From JBFGCA01 sp041567315 (lineage in GTDB: Bacteria > Acidobacteriota > Thermoanaerobaculia > Multivoradales > JAHEKO01), in assembly GCA_041567315.1 (NCBI GenBank), contig JBFGCA010000031.1, positions 1 to 43,213 on the forward strand: a stretch of DNA of 43,213 nt, given 5' to 3'. Shown here piece after piece: positions 9,683-17,110 of this stretch. The notes under the pieces were generated by a model. That model was not told where the DNA came from and did no database searches. It saw nothing but the letters and a program-made list of their open reading frames with translations. Position numbers and translations under genes: made by a program. Each line of letters opens with the position of its first letter. Position 1 is the stretch's first letter.

Positions 9683-11754
9683 GGGCGGCCCTCCTCGACG
9701 CTCCGCCGGTGACGCAGCCGGCGGCGATTGGCCAGCAGCACGCCCGCCGCCAGCACCAGGGTGGGCATCCAGCCCAGCACCGCGCGGCGCACGCGGGCCT
9801 CCTCGCGCTCCAGCGCCCGGCGCCGGGAGAGCCGGATCTCGCGCAGCTCGCGGTTGCCCTCGCGCACTCGCTGGTCGAGGCGCTCGACCTCGTCCTGGAG
9901 CTGTTTCTGGAAGAGGGCGGCGTTGCGGCCGCTGGTCTCGCGCTGCTTTTCCTGCAGCTCTTCCTCGGCCGCCTCGATGTCGGCCCGCAGCTGGCGCTCG
10001 CGCTCGAGGGTCTCCTTCTCGGCCTCGGACTCGATGTCGTCGAAGAGGGTGAACGGCCGGCGCACCGCGTGCTTGCCGCGGACGCCCATCAGCTCGGACG
10101 CCCCCAGCAGATAGTCGACCGCGTTGAGCAGCAGCTTGTGGTTGTCGTTGGCGGTCAGCACCAGCCCCAGGAAGTTACGCTGGAAGGCAATGGCGTCGGC
10201 CACGAAGTCGACGTCCGCGAAGACCAGCACGGTGGAATCACCGCGCTCCTCCTCGGGCACCGGGTCGCGGTGGACGATCTCGGCGTCGTCGGGCGGCGGC
10301 AGCTCGATCCCCGGCGGCAGCCCCGGCGGCCTCTCCGGCGAAACCGAGGGGAAGTCGGCCCCGTCGGGGAAGGCCGAGGGCAGCCGGCCGGTGAGCTGGT
10401 AGGCGAGGACCACCGGCTCGGTGCCGGGCGAGAAGCGATCGCGCAGCCGGGCGACGTCGTTGAGGTCGGTGTAGTGCAGGCTGCCGGCGCCGCCGATCCC
10501 CGGCTCGATGGTGAGGGTGCTGCCGGCCGCGCTGGTGGTGACCAGCGGCGTCAGGGTGACGGTGCTCCCCGACTCCGGGCCCGCCGCCGCGCCGTCGCCC
10601 TCCGTGTTCCCAGCCAGCGGCTCCAGCGCCCCCGGCAGGAAAAAGCGCAGCCGCTCCAGGCCCTGGAGGACCGGGTGGTCGGTGGCCAACACCTCGTCGC
10701 GGATCGTGCCGTCGACCAGGAGATCGACGATCACCGACTCGGCCGGCCCTCGCGCCGACACCGTGCGCCGCGCCGCCAGCTCGAGGTCGGCGGCGAAGCG
10801 GTCCTCGTCGAAGTCCAAGCCCCAGGCCTCGAAAAGCTCGCCGAGGGTCGAGCTGCGGCGGTACTGGATGGCCTGCCAGGGCTGCTGGGGGTTGGCCGGC
10901 GGCTGGTCGTCGAGGGCGTAGGGGTCGACCAGCACCACGGCGTTGCCGCCCCGCACCACCCACTCGTCGATCGCCCACAGGGTCTTGACGGGCAGGTCCT
11001 TGGGATGCAGCACCACCAGCAGGTCGTACTGCTCGGGCGAGATGTGGTCGACGTCGCGGTCGATGCGCTCGACGCGGTAGGACTCCTCGAGCAGCTGCAG
11101 CGCGATCCACTTCTCGCGCGGCGCCCGGCCCTGGGCGGCCAGCATCTGGGCCAGGTAGGGGTTCTCCGCGGTGCCGAACGCCTCGACCCCGGCCACCACG
11201 CCGATGGTCTTGCCGGTCGGCCACAGCAGCGCGTGGAGCCGCTTCGAGATCTCGTACTCGACGGTCTCCTGACGGTCCGGCCACAGGAACTCGATGACGT
11301 CGCGGCTGCCGGTCTGGGTGCGCATCACGATCCCGAAGAAGAACAGGTCCCCCTCCTGGTTGACCGGGCGCCCGTCGAGCCCGAAGTCGAGGGCGTCCTG
11401 GGCCTCGTCGCTGTCGGGCAGGGGATCGATGAAGCGCACCCGGATCCTGCCCGCCGCCTCGCGCTCGTACTCGCGCAGCAGGCTGCGCAGATAGCGCTCG
11501 TAGGTGATGAAGCTCTTGATGAACCGCGGCAGCGTCTTGCCGGTGGTGGCCGAGAAGTAGAGGTCGACGTCCACCGGCTTGACCCCCTCGCGCTGCATCC
11601 GCGCGAGGATCGCGCGGCTGCCGTCGGTCAGCGAGTAGAGCTCGTCCTCGGTGAGGTCGACCCGCGCGCCCTCGAGCTGGCGATAGACCAGGTGGTTGGC
11701 GAACAGCACGGCCAGGCCGACCAGCAGCAAGGTGAGCGCCTGCCCCTTCTTCAC
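9679..11754 (-). CDS. GldG-like ABC transporter auxiliary protein
   Basis: The protein has 691 aa when started at GTG 11754 behind an AGGGAGGAG site; the longer open frame upstream overlaps the permease gene and is out of frame with it. An N-terminal helix (about 4-22) is followed by a large periplasmic domain of the GldG/ABC_transp_aux type (pattern VDLTEDELYSLTDGSRAIL at about 27-45). A charged coiled coil lies near the C-terminus (about 590-660), followed by a final membrane helix and a basic tail. In Bacteroidetes GldG works with GldA and GldF in gliding/secretion. In other phyla the same trio has no established substrate. It is directly downstream of the ATPase and permease genes, which supports a single complex. 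Confidence 0.88.
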   Translation of the reverse strand: MKKGQALTLLLVGLAVLFANHLVYRQLEGARVDLTEDELYSLTDGSRAILARMQREGVKPVDVDLYFSATTGKTLPRFIKSFITYERYLRSLLREYEREAAGRIRVRFIDPLPDSDEAQDALDFGLDGRPVNQEGDLFFFGIVMRTQTGSRDVIEFLWPDRQETVEYEISKRLHALLWPTGKTIGVVAGVEAFGTAENPYLAQMLAAQGRAPREKWIALQLLEESYRVERIDRDVDHISPEQYDLLVVLHPKDLPVKTLWAIDEWVVRGGNAVVLVDPYALDDQPPANPQQPWQAIQYRRSSTLGELFEAWGLDFDEDRFAADLELAARRTVSARGPAESVIVDLLVDGTIRDEVLATDHPVLQGLERLRFFLPGALEPLAGNTEGDGAAAGPESGSTVTLTPLVTTSAAGSTLTIEPGIGGAGSLHYTDLNDVARLRDRFSPGTEPVVLAYQLTGRLPSAFPDGADFPSVSPERPPGLPPGIELPPPDDAEIVHRDPVPEEERGDSTVLVFADVDFVADAIAFQRNFLGLVLTANDNHKLLLNAVDYLLGASELMGVRGKHAVRRPFTLFDDIESEAEKETLERERQLRADIEAAEEELQEKQRETSGRNAALFQKQLQDEVERLDQRVREGNRELREIRLSRRRALEREEARVRRAVLGWMPTLVLAAGVLLANRRRLRHRRSVEEGRP

Positions 11755-11765
11755 CGCACTCCTCC

Positions 11766-12515
11766 CTAGGCGGCCTTGGTGCGGTCGAGCACCAGCATGC
11801 CGCCGGCCAGCCAGCCGGCGGTGAACAACAGGAAGAACAGCAGCGACCGCAGCTCGAGCAGTCCGCGGCTCAGGGTCTCGAAGTGGTCGACGAGGCTGAG
11901 CGCGGCGAAAAGCTGCTCGACGTAGCCACCGAGGGCGCCGCCCAGCCCCTCCAGGGTCTGCGGCAGTCCCAGCAGCAGGAAGGCGACCGACGCCGTCACC
12001 CCGAGGATGAAGGCCACCACCTGGTTGCGGCTCAGCGCCGAGAACAGCATCCCCACCGCCAGGAAGGCGGCCGCCGCCAGCAGCGACGCCAGATAGCCGC
12101 CGGTCACCGCCCCCCAGTCGGGGTCGCCCAGCCGCGCCACCTGATAGACCACCGGCCAGGTCAGCGCCAACCCCAGGGCGAGGAAGCTCCAGCCGGCCAG
12201 GAACTTGCCCAGGTAGGCGCCCTCCAGGGTCACCGGCAGGGTGAGCAGCAGCTCGACGGTGCCGGTCTTGCGCTCCTCGGCCCACAGCCGCATCGCCACC
12301 GCCGGCACCAGCACCACGAACAGCCACGGCAGATGGACGAAGAACGGCGTCAGATCCGCCTGGCGCAGCTCGAGCAGTCGCCCGAAGTCGCGCGACAGGG
12401 TCAGGAAGCCGCTGGCCAGCAGGAAGATGACGATGAAGATGTAGCCCAGGGGCGAGGCGAAGTAGCCCCGGAACTCGCGGCGGAAGACCGCCGGCAGGCC
12501 CGCCAGCCGGCTCAC
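11766..12515 (-). CDS. ABC-2 type permease (GldF-like)
   Basis: The protein has 249 aa when started at GTG 12515, which overlaps the ATPase stop as GTGA. The N-terminal pattern VFRREFRGYFASPLGYIFI is the hallmark of ABC-2 permeases of the NosY/GldF group. Six hydrophobic segments can be traced. The longer open frame to 12689 is in the shadow of the ATPase gene and is not expected to be translated. The permease pairs with the ATPase just upstream and the GldG-like protein 11 bp downstream. The substrate is unknown. Confidence 0.9.
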   Translation of the reverse strand: MSRLAGLPAVFRREFRGYFASPLGYIFIVIFLLASGFLTLSRDFGRLLELRQADLTPFFVHLPWLFVVLVPAVAMRLWAEERKTGTVELLLTLPVTLEGAYLGKFLAGWSFLALGLALTWPVVYQVARLGDPDWGAVTGGYLASLLAAAAFLAVGMLFSALSRNQVVAFILGVTASVAFLLLGLPQTLEGLGGALGGYVEQLFAALSLVDHFETLSRGLLELRSLLFFLLFTAGWLAGGMLVLDRTKAA

Positions 12516-13495
12516 GCCGCCACCCCCCGGGTGAGCTGCCGGAAGTACTCGTCGAAGCGGCCCTCCTGCAGGTGGACGCCGTGGACCTCCAGGCCCGCCG
12601 CCAGCTCCATCAGGTCCGAGAGGTGGTTCTGGCCCTGCCGCGGGTAGACGTCGAGCATGCCCTCGGCGTAGCGCTCGACCCGCTCGCACCAGTCGGCGGC
12701 CTCGACCCGCGCGGTCAGCTCGCCGATCTGCGAGGCGTCTACGGCCACCCGGATGACGTTGTGCGACGGGGCGCGGCGGATCAGCTCGTCGGGGGTCGAG
12801 TCCACCAGGATGCGGCCCCGCGAGATGATCAGCGCCCGGTTGCAGATGCGCTCGGCCTCGTCGAGGATGTGGGTCGAGAGCACGATCGCCTTGTCGGCCG
12901 CCAGGCTGGAAAGCAGCTCCTGGATCATCGCCTTCTGGTTGGGGTCGAGCCCGTCGGTGGGCTCGTCGAGGATCAGCACCTCGGGATCGTGGATCAGCGC
13001 CTGGGCCAGCAGCACCCGGCGCTTGAAGCCCTTGGAGAGGGTGTCGATCGTCTGGTGGAGGACGCCGCCCAGCCCGGTCAGCTCGACCACCCGGTCGCGG
13101 GCGGCGCGGGCCGCCGGCAACCGCCGGGCGTCGGCGACGAACCCCAGGAAGCCGTCGACGGTCATCTCGCCGTAGGCCGGGGCGCTCTCGGGCAGATAGC
13201 CGATCCGCCGCCGGGCAGCCAGCGACCCGTCGGCCATGTCGTGCCCCGCCACCCGGACGCTGCCGGCGTCCGGCTCCAGGAAACCCGTGATCATCTTCAT
13301 CGCCGTGGTCTTGCCGGCGCCGTTGGGGCCCAGGAAGCCCAGGACGTCGCCCCGGCGCACCTCGAAGCTGATCCCGTCCACCGCCCGGATCGGGCCGTAG
13401 CTCTTGCTCAGCTCGCGGACCTCGACGAGAACGTCGGCGGCGGGCGCGCCGGCGGGGCGCTCGCCCGGCTCGAGGAGGTTGTTGGCGTCGTCCAT
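12512..13495 (-). CDS. ABC transporter ATP-binding protein (GldA-like)
   Basis: The protein has 327 aa. Walker A is G56-PNGAGKT63, the signature segment is L153-SKGFKRRV, and Walker B is LILDEPT (174-180) followed by the D-loop GLDP. The LSKGFKRR variant of the signature is typical of the NosF/GldA-type ATPases that pair with ABC-2 permeases. A C-terminal domain (about 235-327) is also usual for this group. It is the first gene of the eleven-gene minus-strand operon. The ATG at 13495 lacks an obvious strong Shine-Dalgarno site. It powers the membrane complex formed with the next two genes. Confidence 0.93.
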   Translation of the reverse strand: MDDANNLLEPGERPAGAPAADVLVEVRELSKSYGPIRAVDGISFEVRRGDVLGFLGPNGAGKTTAMKMITGFLEPDAGSVRVAGHDMADGSLAARRRIGYLPESAPAYGEMTVDGFLGFVADARRLPAARAARDRVVELTGLGGVLHQTIDTLSKGFKRRVLLAQALIHDPEVLILDEPTDGLDPNQKAMIQELLSSLAADKAIVLSTHILDEAERICNRALIISRGRILVDSTPDELIRRAPSHNVIRVAVDASQIGELTARVEAADWCERVERYAEGMLDVYPRQGQNHLSDLMELAAGLEVHGVHLQEGRFDEYFRQLTRGVAA

Positions 13496-13537
13496 CTGGG
13501 GATTCCGTTCAAGCCGGCGCCCGCCGCCGGGGCACAG

Positions 13538-13543
13538 ATCCTA
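13538..13543 (-). promoter_or_regulatory. Possible -10 box of the ABC/MoxR/Bat operon
   Basis: The minus strand reads TAGGAT 42 nt upstream of the ABC ATPase start. No convincing -35 box is seen. It is proposed because this is the only AT-containing hexamer in a GC-rich gap before an eleven-gene operon. Confidence 0.25.
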
Positions 13544-13658
13544 ACCGCGGGCGCGTCAGAATGACGCCCCGGCGGCCAAGACGTGGCCCGGCGCCGGCGG
13601 TCGCCGCCCGCGGCTGGCCGGCGCCGCGCCCAGCCCGAAGCAAGGCGGGTATAAGCAA

Positions 13659-13676
13659 GCCCGGTACCAGCCGGGC
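13659..13676 (-). terminator. Possible intrinsic terminator after the 176-aa gene
   Basis: A 6-bp GC stem (GCCCGG/CCGGGC) with a 6-nt loop is followed on the minus strand by TTGCTTAT. It lies about 55 nt downstream of the minus-strand stop at 13732. The T-tract is imperfect. The rest of 13496-13731 is GC-rich with no other recognised feature. Confidence 0.4.
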
Positions 13677-13731
13677 CGCCGGCGCCGATGGCCACCGCCG
13701 GCGCTCCGGGGACCCGCCGTCCCCCGACCTC

Positions 13732-14262
13732 CTACAGTTGCGGCGGCCCCTCCGAACCGTTCTCGAAGACGGCCAGACAGTCGGCGTGGGGGAAGTCGAC
13801 GCCCGGCACCGGCCGGCGCTCGGCGTCGAAGATGCGCCGCATCATGTAGTTGGCCAGCCGCCAGAAGCCGAAGAAGATGTTGTTGCGCTCCCAGCGGTCC
13901 TCGTCGATCCGGACCATGTGGAAGAGCACCAGCCACTCGGGCATCCGCACGCCCCGCACATAGGGCGTGATCGACACGTCCTTCAACCCCTCCTCGAAGT
14001 GGAAGCGGAAGCCGAACCGCAGCACCTTCATGATCCAGAACAGGAGCCGGCCCTTCCAGTTGTCCTGGAAGCTCCAGCAGCGCGGCCCGCAGACCAGCAT
14101 CACCAGCTCTTTTCCATCCCAGTTGCCGGCCTCGAAGCAGATCAAATCGTCGGGCTGCGGGTTGCCGTCCATGTAGAAGACGCCGCGCAGCGACTCCGGC
14201 ACCGCCTCGTTGCGGCCCATCCACTTGTCGGCGTCTTCGGTCCTCACCTTCCTGACCTGCAT
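13732..14262 (-). CDS. Protein of unknown function, 176 aa
   Basis: I do not recognise the family. The start is ATG 14262 because a GGGAGGTGA ribosome-binding site sits just upstream; the frame is open 36 nt further. The protein is rich in aromatics and charged residues (FYMDGNPQPDDLICFEAGNW at about 28-47, later WERNNIFFGFWRLANYMMRR). No signal peptide or long membrane helix is present, though WKGRLLFWIMKVLRFGF could be membrane-associated. It has several Cys residues but no regular metal motif. It is transcribed singly, divergent from the membrane-protein pair at 14412, with a possible terminator downstream. Confidence 0.75.
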   Translation of the reverse strand: MQVRKVRTEDADKWMGRNEAVPESLRGVFYMDGNPQPDDLICFEAGNWDGKELVMLVCGPRCWSFQDNWKGRLLFWIMKVLRFGFRFHFEEGLKDVSITPYVRGVRMPEWLVLFHMVRIDEDRWERNNIFFGFWRLANYMMRRIFDAERRPVPGVDFPHADCLAVFENGSEGPPQL

Positions 14263-14368
14263 CGCCTCACCTCCCGGGCGCACGCCCGCCGTCACCACCC
14301 CACCGGCCAGGAGCCGGCAGAGCTGGTGCGGTCACCGCCTGGTCCTCACGGTTGTCTGGAAGTCAAAT

Positions 14369-14374
14369 TATACT
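14369..14374 (+). promoter_or_regulatory. Likely -10 box for the 14412 gene
   Basis: TATACT lies in a short AT-rich patch, 38 nt upstream of ATG 14412. No clear -35 at the usual distance. The AT-rich patch stands out strongly against the surrounding GC. Confidence 0.45.
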
Positions 14375-14411
14375 CCTTTCAATGCTCTTCTGCCACACCG
14401 GAGGAGGTGCG

Positions 14412-14843
14412 ATGGAGCGAAAGAAATTAGTGGTCTATGCCATGACCTTGTTGGCTTTGGGCTACGCGGCGCTCAAGGTGGTGCTCGCCGGCCGCTGGAT
14501 CTTCGACGGGGCCGAGCTGTGGACCGAGGCCTACCTGCCGCTGGCCGGCGACAGCTACGGCCATCTGCTGGGCGCCAAGTGGATCGGCACCCGCAACCTG
14601 GGGCACGGGCTGGCGATCTTCGCAGGTTTGGTGATGCGCCGGCCCGCCTGGCTCACCGCGCTGCTGGGAATGGGCGTGCTGATCGAGCTGCTCGACGGCT
14701 TCTGGCTCGCCTACGGCAAGTTCGCCGTCGGGTTCTCCGGACCTCACACCGATTTCTACATGTTCGGCGCCTTCGCGCTGGTGGTCGTGCTGATCCCCGC
14801 CACGCTGGCCTACGACCGTGCCGCCGCGGAGCGCGGCCGCTGA
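14412..14843 (+). CDS. Small four-helix membrane protein
   Basis: The protein has 143 aa from ATG 14412, chosen because GGAGGAGGTGCG directly precedes it; an upstream in-frame ATG at 14352 has no such site. Four hydrophobic segments are visible (about 7-24, 62-80, 84-104, 115-135). The pattern GTRNLGHGLAIFAGLVMRR followed by LIELLDGFW is faintly like DUF4267/DUF4345 membrane proteins. No enzyme motif is visible. It is followed after 12 bp by another small membrane protein and is probably cotranscribed with it. Confidence 0.8.
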   Translation: MERKKLVVYAMTLLALGYAALKVVLAGRWIFDGAELWTEAYLPLAGDSYGHLLGAKWIGTRNLGHGLAIFAGLVMRRPAWLTALLGMGVLIELLDGFWLAYGKFAVGFSGPHTDFYMFGAFALVVVLIPATLAYDRAAAERGR

Positions 14844-14855
14844 GGCCGCGACCGG

Positions 14856-15257
14856 GTGCAGATGACCTGGAAGCGACGCCTCCTGCTGGCACTGCTGGCG
14901 CTCCAGGCGCTGGCCCTGCTCGTCCGTTTCGCGATCCCCGGGCTGGTGCTCGGTGGCCGGCTGGTGGCCGGCGGCTCCGAGGTAAGCGCGCTGCTCGACA
15001 GCGAGACGCGCTTTCTGTTTGCGCTCGCGGGGGGGGTGGCGGTGGTCCTGATCCAGATGGGCCGGCGGCCCGAGCGCTACGGCGCGCTCTTCGGCCCGCT
15101 GATGGCGGCGATCTTCGCCGGCGGGTCCCTGCGGGTGGTGTCGATCGCGCTGTACGGACTGCCGCCGCTCCAGGCGGCGGCCGGCGTGGGGGTCGAGCTG
15201 CTGACGCCACCGCTCTGTCTGCTGCTCCAGCGCTCGCTGACGACCGAAGACGGCTGA
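14856..15257 (+). CDS. DUF4345-like membrane protein
   Basis: The protein has 133 aa from GTG 14856; ATG 14862 is an equally possible start. Four hydrophobic segments occupy most of the length. The pattern RFLFALAGG, then RRPERYGALFGPLMAAIFAG, then LRVVSIALYGLPP, fits the DUF4345 family of small four-helix proteins of unknown function. Its close spacing to the preceding gene suggests a shared transcript and perhaps a heteromeric complex. Confidence 0.72.
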   Translation: MQMTWKRRLLLALLALQALALLVRFAIPGLVLGGRLVAGGSEVSALLDSETRFLFALAGGVAVVLIQMGRRPERYGALFGPLMAAIFAGGSLRVVSIALYGLPPLQAAAGVGVELLTPPLCLLLQRSLTTEDG

Positions 15258-15293
15258 GCGGGCTGACCGAGGGCGCCGGGCGGCGGCTTCCGC

Positions 15294-15299
15294 TATGAT
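15294..15299 (+). promoter_or_regulatory. Possible -10 box for the amine-oxidase-like pair
   Basis: TATGAT lies 120 nt upstream of ATG 15420. The intervening leader is GC-rich and can fold into short hairpins (GAGCC/GGCTC arms around 15354-15382). No clear -35. Weak support. Confidence 0.3.
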
Positions 15300-15419
15300 G
15301 GACGCTGCCAGGCAGTCGCCGGCAGCGCGCCGTCCGGCGCCGCGTCGCGCGGCGGAGCCGCCGGGCTCCGGTCCGCCGGCTCTCACGGACTGAAGCACTA
15401 CACAGCCTCGGGAGAAGCG

Positions 15420-15953
15420 ATGAAGAGAGGGAACGGGAATCCCTGGTGGACGAGCGCCGTCCTCGTGGCCGGACTGGCCGGCCTGCTGGCCGCGCCGGCG
15501 AGCGCCGAGTCGTCCGCGCCCCGCCAGCGGGTGCTGCGCAGCTGGCAGGAGAACGTCAAGCAGGACGGCCGCGAGGTGGCCCGCCGGGTCGAGGTGGTCT
15601 TCGACTACCGGCGCGGGGTGGCGCTGGAGCGGGTCTACGGCGCCGACCAGGAGCTGCTCTTCGAGCGGCCCACGGCCGCGCCGGCGCCCTCGGACGAAGA
15701 GATCGCCGAGGCCGAGGCGATGGTGCGGGCCGACGCCGAGCTGGACGGTCTGGCCCGCGCCAAGGCGCTGTTCCTGAGCGGCGGCTTCGTGCTCTGGGAG
15801 GAGGCCGGCCGGCCCTGCGGACCGGGCTCCCGGTGCCTCCAGATCTTCGCCTTCCCCGACCCGCCCGACGCGCCGCTGTTCCGGGCGGTCGTCGACCTGG
15901 TGAGGCGCGAGATCGTCTACCGCGACCTCGGACCGCTGGGGGCCGGCCGATGA
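15420..15953 (+). CDS. Secreted protein resembling a copper amine oxidase N-domain
   Basis: The protein has 177 aa with a signal peptide (about 1-29, ending ASA). The mature part has a beta-rich start (VLRSWQENVKQDGREVARRV), then PSDEEIAEAEAMVRAD (about 84-99) and, near the end, FRAVVDLVRREIVYRDL. In copper amine oxidases the small N-terminal domains carry a similar order: a (T/S)xEEIxxAxxxV helix, then an EAVVDL strand. I therefore read it as a free-standing N2/N3-like domain. It overlaps the next gene by ATGA, and that gene resembles the amine oxidase catalytic domain. The coding call is firm; the domain match is by eye and moderate. Confidence 0.6.
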   Translation: MKRGNGNPWWTSAVLVAGLAGLLAAPASAESSAPRQRVLRSWQENVKQDGREVARRVEVVFDYRRGVALERVYGADQELLFERPTAAPAPSDEEIAEAEAMVRADAELDGLARAKALFLSGGFVLWEEAGRPCGPGSRCLQIFAFPDPPDAPLFRAVVDLVRREIVYRDLGPLGAGR

Positions 15954-17062
15954 AGCGCGCGTCCACTCTGCTGACCGGCCTGGTCTTCTCCGCCCTCCTC
16001 GCCCCGACGGCGGCCCCCGCCGCCGCGACCCCGACCTGCGATCCGCCCTCCAACCTGCTCCAGTGGCCGGCCGACGATCCGGTCTGGGAGCTGTGCTGGG
16101 TGCGCCCCGCCGCTTCCAGCGGCACCCGGGGCTCGGGACTCGAGCTGCGCGACGTCCACTACAACGGCCACCTGGTCCTCAAGCGGGCCCACGCTCCGAT
16201 GCTCAACGTCGAGTACGAGCCCGGCGGCTGCGGCTGCTTCCGCGACTGGTCACACTCCGAGTACCGGTACCGCACCGACAACGAGCTCGCCGGCGGCTAC
16301 TTCGAGCCGCCCTTCCCGGCCGAGACGGTCTGCGACCGCTCGACCACCGGCACCCCGGTGGGCGACTGTCCGTGGGGCGGACCGGGCCCGTGTCACGAAG
16401 GGGTGTCGGCCGAGCGCCTGGCCGACCGGCTGGTGATGACCACCCAGTTCAACGCCGGCTGGTACCGCTACACGATGCGCTGGATCTTCCACCTCGACGG
16501 CCGCATCGAGCCGCGCTTCGGCTTCGGCACCTACAGCCAAACCTGCTCCTCGGCCACCCACCGCCACCACAACTACTGGCGGCTGGACTTCGACATCGAC
16601 GGCGCCGAGGGCGACTCGGTGAGCGAGAACGGCGGCACGCCGTTCGACGCCGAGGACCTGCGCTTCTCCAACCTCACCACCTTCTGGGAGGTGACCGACG
16701 CCACCACCGGCCGCGGCTACCGCCTCAACCCCGGCGCCCAGGACCTGCGCTTGCCCGCCGACGACTTCTCCAAGACCGACCTGATGATCTCGCTCTACCA
16801 CCCGAACGAGCTGCAGGACGCCGCCAGCAGCTGCGCGGTCGACGTCACCGACATCGTCAACGGCGAGAGCGTGCTCGACACCGACGTCGTCCTCTGGTAC
16901 CGCGGCGGCGTCCAGGACCGGGTCAACCAGGACATCTTCATCTGCAAGACCGTCGGCCCCACCCTCGCCCCCGTCGGCGACTGGAGCCCGCTGTCCGACG
17001 TGATCTTCGAAGACGGCTTCGAATCGGGCGACACCAGCTCCTGGGACGGCGGGCAGCCATAG
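15950..17062 (+). CDS. Secreted copper-amine-oxidase-like catalytic domain, degenerate, with DGFESGD tail
   Basis: The protein has 370 aa with a signal peptide (about 1-25). Residues 203-218 (THRHHNYWRLDFDIDG) align without gaps to the copper-ligand HxH segment of copper amine oxidases (THQHxxxxRLDxDxDG), giving H204 and H206. Upstream, W171-Y172-R173-Y174 plus WIFHLDGRI aligns with the TPQ-tyrosine motif N-Y-(D/E)-Y plus W-x-F-x-x-x-G-x-I, so the Tyr is kept but the Asn is lost. Downstream, YHPNEL and then DVVLW316YRGGVQDRV align with the third-ligand region, where the expected His is absent. It is shorter than the usual 440-residue domain. It ends in FEDGFESGDTSSW. It is probably extracellular; oxidase activity is doubtful, and a binding role is possible. 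Confidence 0.72.
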   Translation: MKRASTLLTGLVFSALLAPTAAPAAATPTCDPPSNLLQWPADDPVWELCWVRPAASSGTRGSGLELRDVHYNGHLVLKRAHAPMLNVEYEPGGCGCFRDWSHSEYRYRTDNELAGGYFEPPFPAETVCDRSTTGTPVGDCPWGGPGPCHEGVSAERLADRLVMTTQFNAGWYRYTMRWIFHLDGRIEPRFGFGTYSQTCSSATHRHHNYWRLDFDIDGAEGDSVSENGGTPFDAEDLRFSNLTTFWEVTDATTGRGYRLNPGAQDLRLPADDFSKTDLMISLYHPNELQDAASSCAVDVTDIVNGESVLDTDVVLWYRGGVQDRVNQDIFICKTVGPTLAPVGDWSPLSDVIFEDGFESGDTSSWDGGQP

Positions 17063-17110
17063 TGGCCCGCTGACCCGCGCTCCCCGCTCGACCTCGAGAT
17101 CCGGGTCCGA

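Noticed and set aside
15446..15949. Upstream extension of the amine-oxidase-like frame
   Set aside because: It overlaps the 177-aa gene in another frame and would hide the clear signal peptide starting at 15950.
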